64,000 bases of DNA, from the NCBI RefSeq assembly GCF_023283895.1, contig NZ_JAKILB010000002.1, forward strand, positions 474,425 to 538,424. The letters are read 5' to 3'. Below, in pieces: positions 59,070-64,000 of this stretch. Each line of letters starts with the position of its first letter. Positions within the stretch are counted from its first letter, which is position 1. The DNA is from Shewanella pneumatophori. Lineage in GTDB: Bacteria; Pseudomonadota; Gammaproteobacteria; Enterobacterales; Shewanellaceae. Under the pieces are notes generated by a model. It saw only the letters and a program-made list of their open reading frames with translations. It ran no database searches and was not told the origin of the DNA. A program made the position numbers and the translations under genes.

Positions 59070-61643
59070 ATGCGATTAGATCGTATGACCAATAAATTCC
59101 AGATTGCCATCTCGGATGCTCAGTCATTGGCACTAGGCCGAGATCATCAATTTATTGAACCATCACATTTGATGATGGCATTACTTAATCAAGATGGCGG
59201 TTCAATTCATCCGCTATTGACCCAAGCAGGGATCCAGGTGAGCACTTTACGCTCGCTTTTAAGTCAGGATCTAGAGCAACGCCCACAAGTTGAGGGCACG
59301 GGTGGTGACGTTCAACTATCACAGGCGTTAATTCGTTTACTTAATTTGTGCGACAAATTAGCGCAAAAGCGTAAAGACAAATTTATCTCTAGTGAGCTAT
59401 TCGTTTTAGCTGCGCTTGAAGGCAATGACTCGTTAGCACAAGCATTAAAGCAGTCTGGCGCAACCAAAGAGCTGATGGAGTCGACCATTGACCAAGTGCG
59501 CAACGGTCAAAATGTTGATGATCCTAATGCTGAAGATCAACGCCAAGCGCTTAAAAAGTTTACTGTTGATTTAACTGAACGTGCAGAGCAGGGCAAGCTT
59601 GATCCTGTAATTGGTCGTGACGATGAAATTCGCCGTACTATTCAAGTTTTACAACGTCGTAGTAAAAACAACCCTGTGCTTATTGGTGAACCTGGTGTCG
59701 GTAAAACCGCCATTGTTGAAGGCCTAGCGCAGCGGATCATTAACAATGAAGTACCTGAAGGCATTAAAAACAAGCGTGTATTGTCACTAGATATGGGCGC
59801 ATTGGTTGCTGGTGCAAAATATCGTGGCGAATTTGAAGAGCGTTTAAAAGCAGTGCTGAATGAGCTTTCTCAAGAAGAGGGGCAAGTGATCCTCTTTATC
59901 GATGAGCTACATACAATGGTAGGCGCAGGTAAGTCTGACGGCGCAATGGATGCGGGTAATATGTTAAAACCTGCGCTTGCTCGTGGTGACTTACATTGTG
60001 TAGGCGCAACGACTTTAGATGAATATCGTCAATATATTGAAAAAGATGCTGCACTTGAGCGCCGCTTTCAAAAAGTATTGGTCGATGAGCCAAGTGTTGA
60101 AGATACCATTGCAATTTTACGTGGCCTTAAAGAGCGTTATGAGCTGCACCATCACGTTGAAATCACCGATCCAGCGATTGTGGCTGCAGCGAGTATGTCG
60201 CACCGCTATATTTCAGACCGTAAGTTGCCAGACAAAGCAATTGACTTAATTGATGAAGCCGCATCAAGTATCCGTATTCAGATTGACTCTAAGCCTGAAT
60301 CTTTAGACCGTCTTGAGCGCCGTGCGATTCAGTTAAAGCTTGAAGAGCAGGCATTGAGTAAAGAAGCCGATGAGGCGAGTTTACGTCGTTTAGATACATT
60401 GCGCACTGAGCTTAAAGATGTTGAAGCTAAAGCGGCTGAGCTAAATGAAATTTGGCACACTGAAAAGGCGGCGCTTGCAGGTACTCAACATATTAAGGCT
60501 GATCTTGAACAAGCGCGCATGGATCTTGAAGTTGCGCGTCGAGCGGGTGATTTAACTCGCATGTCTGAACTACAGTATGGACGTATTCCTGAGCTTGAAA
60601 AACAGCTAGATCTTGCTGCGCAAGCTGAAATGCAAGATATGACATTACTGCGTAATAAAGTCACCGACGTTGAAATTGCTGAAGTGTTATCAAAAGCTAC
60701 GGGTATTCCAGTATCTAAGATGCTAGAAGGTGAGCGCGATAAGTTATTAAAAATGGAAGATGCTTTGCATGAGCGAGTTATCGGCCAAAACGAAGCGGTC
60801 AATTCAGTATCAAATGCAATTCGTCGCAGCCGTGCAGGCCTTGCCGACCCAAATCGCCCAATTGGTTCGTTCCTATTTTTAGGCCCAACTGGCGTCGGTA
60901 AAACGGAGTTGTGTAAATCACTTGCTAAGTTCTTGTTCGATACCGAATCGGCACTTGTACGTATCGATATGTCCGAGTTTATGGAGAAGCATGCTGTGTC
61001 GCGCCTTGTTGGTGCTCCTCCAGGGTATGTCGGTTATGAAGAGGGCGGTTACTTAACTGAAGCGGTAAGACGTAAACCATACTCTGTAATTTTGCTCGAT
61101 GAAGTCGAAAAGGCACATCCAGATGTGTTTAATATATTATTGCAGGTATTAGACGATGGACGTTTAACCGATGGTCAAGGGCGCACGGTCGATTTTAGAA
61201 ACACTGTTGTGATTATGACTTCGAACTTAGGTTCAGATCTAATCCAAATGGGCTTTGGGACTCAAAGTTATGATGAGATGAAGTCTGATGTTATGCAGGT
61301 AGTGACTCAAAACTTTAGACCTGAGTTTTTAAACCGTGTCGATGAAGCTGTGGTGTTCCATCCATTAGATGAGAGTAACATTGCTCATATTGCAGGTATT
61401 CAAATCGAAGGCTTGCAAAAGCGTCTTGCTGATAAAGATTACGGCTTAGAGATCTCAGAACAAGCCTTGGCACTAATAGCTAGAGCTGGCTTTGATCCTA
61501 TATACGGTGCAAGGCCATTAAAGAGGGCATTGCAACAAGAGGTTGAAAATCCACTTGCTCAGCAGATCTTAAGCGGCCAACTATTACCAGGTAAGCCGAT
61601 TAAAATAGCGGTTGAAGACGATATGTTGGTGTTTAGCCAATAA
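59070..61643 (+). CDS. clpB: ATP-dependent chaperone ClpB
   Basis: Hsp100 disaggregase (857 aa), working with DnaK to rescue aggregated proteins. The N-terminal domain ([22 protein letters not shown]) is followed by AAA+ module 1 with Walker [14 protein letters not shown] and Walker [16 protein letters not shown], a middle coiled coil (about residues 410-530), then AAA+ module 2 with Walker [16 protein letters not shown] and Walker [16 protein letters not shown]. The arginine finger stretch [16 protein letters not shown] is intact. Start ATG with an excellent GGAGG ribosome-binding site. An internal start for a shorter isoform is usual in the family but was not checked. Confidence 0.97.
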   Translation: MRLDRMTNKFQIAISDAQSLALGRDHQFIEPSHLMMALLNQDGGSIHPLLTQAGIQVSTLRSLLSQDLEQRPQVEGTGGDVQLSQALIRLLNLCDKLAQKRKDKFISSELFVLAALEGNDSLAQALKQSGATKELMESTIDQVRNGQNVDDPNAEDQRQALKKFTVDLTERAEQGKLDPVIGRDDEIRRTIQVLQRRSKNNPVLIGEPGVGKTAIVEGLAQRIINNEVPEGIKNKRVLSLDMGALVAGAKYRGEFEERLKAVLNELSQEEGQVILFIDELHTMVGAGKSDGAMDAGNMLKPALARGDLHCVGATTLDEYRQYIEKDAALERRFQKVLVDEPSVEDTIAILRGLKERYELHHHVEITDPAIVAAASMSHRYISDRKLPDKAIDLIDEAASSIRIQIDSKPESLDRLERRAIQLKLEEQALSKEADEASLRRLDTLRTELKDVEAKAAELNEIWHTEKAALAGTQHIKADLEQARMDLEVARRAGDLTRMSELQYGRIPELEKQLDLAAQAEMQDMTLLRNKVTDVEIAEVLSKATGIPVSKMLEGERDKLLKMEDALHERVIGQNEAVNSVSNAIRRSRAGLADPNRPIGSFLFLGPTGVGKTELCKSLAKFLFDTESALVRIDMSEFMEKHAVSRLVGAPPGYVGYEEGGYLTEAVRRKPYSVILLDEVEKAHPDVFNILLQVLDDGRLTDGQGRTVDFRNTVVIMTSNLGSDLIQMGFGTQSYDEMKSDVMQVVTQNFRPEFLNRVDEAVVFHPLDESNIAHIAGIQIEGLQKRLADKDYGLEISEQALALIARAGFDPIYGARPLKRALQQEVENPLAQQILSGQLLPGKPIKIAVEDDMLVFSQ

Positions 61644-61687
61644 AACGTGTTCTTTAGTGTGGGTTAATCCCTTATACTAAGCGTTCT

Positions 61688-61720
61688 AAATGGCCTCAAT
61701 TCTATGAGGCCATTTTTTAT
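61688..61720 (+). terminator. Terminator of clpB
   Basis: AAATGGCCTCA / TGAGGCCATTT hairpin with a T-run, about 45 bp after the clpB stop. Between here and 61979 I see only AT-rich DNA carrying the promoter of the next gene. Confidence 0.9.
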
Positions 61721-61979
61721 GCCTTAAGCAATGATTTAAAAGATGATTCGAGATTTGTAAGAATTATTTATAAAAGGTTTAAAGTTGCGCTGTGTGATGT
61801 ATATTTGAACGATAGCGTTTAACTTATTACGACATTTATTATTTAGCTCTATAAAAGAATTGGTGTTATCGAGCTGATAAACAATACTTAAAGTGATTAG
61901 CTTATGCATGCGTACTACAGCAATAAGCCCATAATTCATTTTTATATTTTATTTTGATATAGACACGGAGTAGAACTTC

Positions 61980-62303
61980 ATGAAAAAACAATTAGCCGTA
62001 ATTGCATTGGCTTCATTCGCTGTGGTTGGCTGTTCAAGTTCTAACTATGAAAAAGAACAAACTTCAGCACCTTATATCGGTGAAGGTAATATGGAATATG
62101 AGAGCCTTTATCATTATGGTTACTACCGTGGCTGTAAAAACGCTTATGTTATGAAGCGTGAACAAACTGAGCTTTATGATTCAGTTAAAAAGGATACAGC
62201 ATTGGATGGCCTAAGCCGTTTTGATTCAGGTTGGGATGCTGGCCAAAAAGCTTGTGAAGATGGTGTGCCACGTTCTATGTACAACCTACAAGCGGGAAAA
62301 TAA
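61980..62303 (+). CDS. Small lipoprotein of unknown function
   Basis: 107 aa. A lipobox places the lipidated Cys at residue 18 (ALASFAVVGCSSS). The mature part has YESLYHYGYYRGCKNAYVMKREQ and SRFDSGWDAGQKACEDGVP, with two cysteines that could form one disulfide. G-x-x-x-G-C-K and GW-x-x-G-x-x-A-C motifs suggest a small repeated unit. No named family. An outer-membrane or periplasmic location follows from the lipobox. Confidence 0.82.
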   Translation: MKKQLAVIALASFAVVGCSSSNYEKEQTSAPYIGEGNMEYESLYHYGYYRGCKNAYVMKREQTELYDSVKKDTALDGLSRFDSGWDAGQKACEDGVPRSMYNLQAGK

Positions 62304-62326
62304 TTTCTTAGCTTGATATTGCTTAT

Positions 62327-62363
62327 ACATACAGGCTCTAACTGAGTCTGTATGTTGTTTCTA
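62327..62363 (+). terminator. Terminator of the lipoprotein gene
   Basis: ACATACAGGCTC / GAGTCTGTATGT stem (one mismatch) followed by a T-rich stretch. Confidence 0.65.
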
Positions 62364-62457
62364 CTTTTTATCCGTTTCGCAATCTCAGCGTATTGTACAT
62401 TCCGGAATTTAACCCTTTTGTATCAAATAGAGCTGCAATTAGACTCAGCTAGCATTG

Positions 62458-62952
62458 CTAGATGTTGCAAAATAATCTAATTCGTTCATTTTGCTCTGCA
62501 ATTGAAGCTTGTCGCTGCTCCTCTGTCATCGCTACAACTTCTCCTGTTTCATTATTCTTCTTATTTAGTTTTGTATGGGTGGTTAGCACATTCAGACTAT
62601 GCTTGGCGTTTTCGCAAACTTGTTGAGCTTGTTGTTTATCTGCAAGAGTAATAGCAGCAGCTTTTTTCTCTAGCTCAGATGCTTGTTTGTTTTGGGTTAT
62701 CGGTTTTAATGGGGCAACAGTGCCTATGCGTTTAGGTTCAATGTCTTCACTGTAGAGTTTATTGGTAAATGCGTTATTTGTGGGCGAATCAGTTGGTGAT
62801 GGCGGCTGCTGGCTATAATGGGTTACGCCGTTATCATCCACCCAAGTGTAAATTGTATTAGCACTGACGAAAGCGACACTAGAAAGGCTAATAAGTAAGC
62901 TAGATGCAAGTATGCCTAATTTATGGCTAAGCCTATTGGTGGTGTTAATCAT
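62458..62952 (-). CDS. DUF4124-domain exported protein
   Basis: 164 aa with signal peptide (ILASSLLISLSSVAFVSA), followed at once by the DUF4124 signature NTIYTWVDDNGVTHYSQQPP, a small beta-hairpin domain thought to bind cell-envelope components. The rest is a coiled, charged region (ELEKKAAAITLADKQQAQQVCENAKHSLNVL) with a final cysteine. Function unknown. Convergent with the lipoprotein gene. Confidence 0.87.
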   Translation of the reverse strand: MINTTNRLSHKLGILASSLLISLSSVAFVSANTIYTWVDDNGVTHYSQQPPSPTDSPTNNAFTNKLYSEDIEPKRIGTVAPLKPITQNKQASELEKKAAAITLADKQQAQQVCENAKHSLNVLTTHTKLNKKNNETGEVVAMTEEQRQASIAEQNERIRLFCNI

Positions 62953-63340
62953 CTTCTGTCCCTAGTGGCAATGAAATAACTGACTCTCATAACCCTTAAT
63001 TCTGATTTGCTACTAACATAACTCAGCAGTGACAAACTGCAAAGTAAGGTTTAGTGAGTCGCTGTTAGCTATTACGTAGATAAGCTCGTTATATAGAGCT
63101 GCTATGCTGGGTCATCTGTATAAATATAGTGGGTAGATTGAAAGTTAGCAGTAAAGGATAAAATATATGTGTTGCTAGTAAGGATTTTCAAGCTTAGTGC
63201 TTATTCAATTGTTAGCTCTCATAGGGGCAGCCCCATTTATACTGAGCTGTGTTGGTGGTTTTTTATCTATGTGGATGCATTATACAGCAGTTTGCAGCAT
63301 TAGTAGTCGGTTGATTCGAAAAAGCTAATTTTATTACAAA
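62953..63340. other. Long intergenic region upstream of the rrn promoters
   Basis: No gene recognised on either strand. AT-rich. At 63218-63232 lies GGGGCAGCCCC, a short perfect inverted repeat, without obvious role. Confidence 0.45.
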
Positions 63341-63346
63341 ACAGGG

Positions 63347-63374
63347 TTGCGCTAGTCCGAGATATCCCTATAAT
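63347..63374 (+). promoter_or_regulatory. rrn operon promoter, upstream (P1-like)
   Basis: TTGCGC (-35), 16-bp spacer, TATAAT (-10), followed by GCGCAT; AT-rich, UP-element-like DNA directly upstream (63326-63341). Confidence 0.65.
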
Positions 63375-63593
63375 GCGCATCCACTGACACGGCACAGCAG
63401 GCCAACTAGACTAACGCTTGAGATTAGAAATAGTCGTAAACGCTAGATAGTACGGGACTTGCGCAGTGTTAGAGAGATTAACTTCTACGGAAATTAGCCT
63501 CAGGTGACAATCGCTTTAGAAGCTCAATTAGATGGTTATTAACACGAGAGTGTATAAAGAATCATCGCTTGAAAAACTTCTTAAAATAAGCGC

Positions 63594-63621
63594 TTGACGC
63601 CAACATCAGGAAGTGTAGAAT
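63594..63621 (+). promoter_or_regulatory. rrn operon promoter, downstream (P2-like)
   Basis: TTGACG (-35), 16-bp spacer, TAGAAT (-10) followed by the GC-rich discriminator ACGCCTCC, typical of stringently controlled rRNA promoters. Confidence 0.72.
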
Positions 63622-63695
63622 ACGCCTCCTCAGCCAAACGACCTAAGCGTCTAAGGCGCTAGTTTGAAAGACTTGTTCTTAATAGAATTAGCAAC

Positions 63696-63707
63696 GCTCT
63701 TTAACAA
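63696..63707 (+). promoter_or_regulatory. boxA antitermination site of the rrn leader
   Basis: GCTCTTTAACAA matches the boxA consensus; located about 190 bp before the 16S start. Confidence 0.8.
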
Positions 63708-63896
63708 TATGACAAGCAAATCTGTGTGGACACTCACAGAGATTAAGTTATTCGAAATTACATCTTTGATGTAATCAAAAATTACTTAATGAATGAGTGT
63801 TCATAGCAATATGAAAAAAGTTTGATTTCACTTTTTAAAGTGGAAACAAATCACAGAATTCGTTGAGCCGTTCGACGTAGTCGAACAAAAAAACTT

Positions 63897-64000
63897 TAAT
63901 TGAAGAGTTTGATCATGGCTCAGATTGAACGCTGGCGGCAGGCCTAACACATGCAAGTCGAGCGGTAACACAAGGGAGCTTGCTCCTGAGGTGACGAGCG
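63897..64000 (+). rRNA. 16S ribosomal RNA, 5' end (partial)
   Basis: First about 104 nt of 16S rRNA: TTGAAGAGTTTGATCATGG at the start, CGCTGGCGGCAGGCCTAACA and CATGCAAGTCGAGCGG. The gene continues beyond the window. The variable region (GTAACACAAGGGAGCTTGCT) has the form I remember for Shewanella. Confidence 0.98.

Noticed and set aside
61736..61939. 67-codon minus-strand frame between clpB and the lipoprotein gene
   Set aside because: AT-rich, no ribosome-binding site, no recognisable features.

Overview
The window is chromosomal DNA of a marine-type gammaproteobacterium, almost certainly Shewanella. The partial 16S rRNA at the right end has a Shewanella-like 5' region (judged from memory). 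The gene content also fits: bamD divergent from rluD-pgeF-clpB, a shewasin-type aspartic protease, a SonM/SonA-type split borosin pair, a GlyGly-CTERM subtilase and several GGDEF proteins. Most of the window is ordinary core genome, with one clear accessory patch at about 27.65-30.2 kb.

Layout. 0-2.1 kb: 5' end of a dicarboxylate/amino-acid symporter gene (cut by the window edge), then a LysR regulator divergent from an FMN reductase. 2.2-7.8 kb: five minus-strand genes, in transcription order shewasin-like aspartic protease, GNAT acetyltransferase, borosin alpha-N-methyltransferase, borosin precursor peptide, TPR-GGDEF protein. 8.0-11.2 kb: azurin with a Fur-box-like site, a BlaI/M56 regulatory pair with two palindromic operators, and a secreted protein of unknown function. 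11.3-13.8 kb: a promoter overlapped by a MetJ-box-like site, a cobalamin riboswitch and btuB. 13.8-16.5 kb: SGNH esterase, HDOD protein, and metR with four tandem met boxes. 16.8-21.1 kb: thiol/copper-stress cluster (membrane protein, ScsB/DsbD-like, ScsC-like, ScsD-like). 21.2-27.6 kb: dodecin, queG, two tandem TPR-GGDEF paralogues and a small soluble protein.

27.65-30.2 kb is an accessory insertion. Two AT-rich genes of unknown function are separated by a sequence with the architecture of an integron attC site. They are flanked by two inverted copies of a repeat of about 70 bp and followed by a train of short perfect hairpins. No integrase gene is visible.

30.2-41.7 kb: malic enzyme, DUF1456 protein, an operon of a 45-aa protein, an atypical Nramp-family transporter and a serine hydrolase, GST, an HTH-like protein with a SUKH protein, an exported RelA/SpoT-domain protein, an M13 peptidase and rsuA. 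41.8-51.3 kb: giant S8 protease, LysR regulator, an ECF sigma operon and an ornithine-cyclodeaminase-family protein. 51.5-56.1 kb: a chemoreceptor gene interrupted by one in-frame TAA, tRNA-Phe and an MMPL exporter. 56.2-61.7 kb: bamD, rluD, pgeF, clpB. 61.9-64 kb: a lipoprotein, a DUF4124 protein, then the promoters, boxA and 5' end of an rrn operon.

The most notable items are the split borosin RiPP pair and its same-strand neighbours, the predicted double control (MetJ plus cobalamin riboswitch) of btuB, the attC-like cassette island with its hairpin train, the exported RelA/SpoT-domain protein, and the nonsense-interrupted chemoreceptor. All coordinates and motifs were read by eye; no database search was run.
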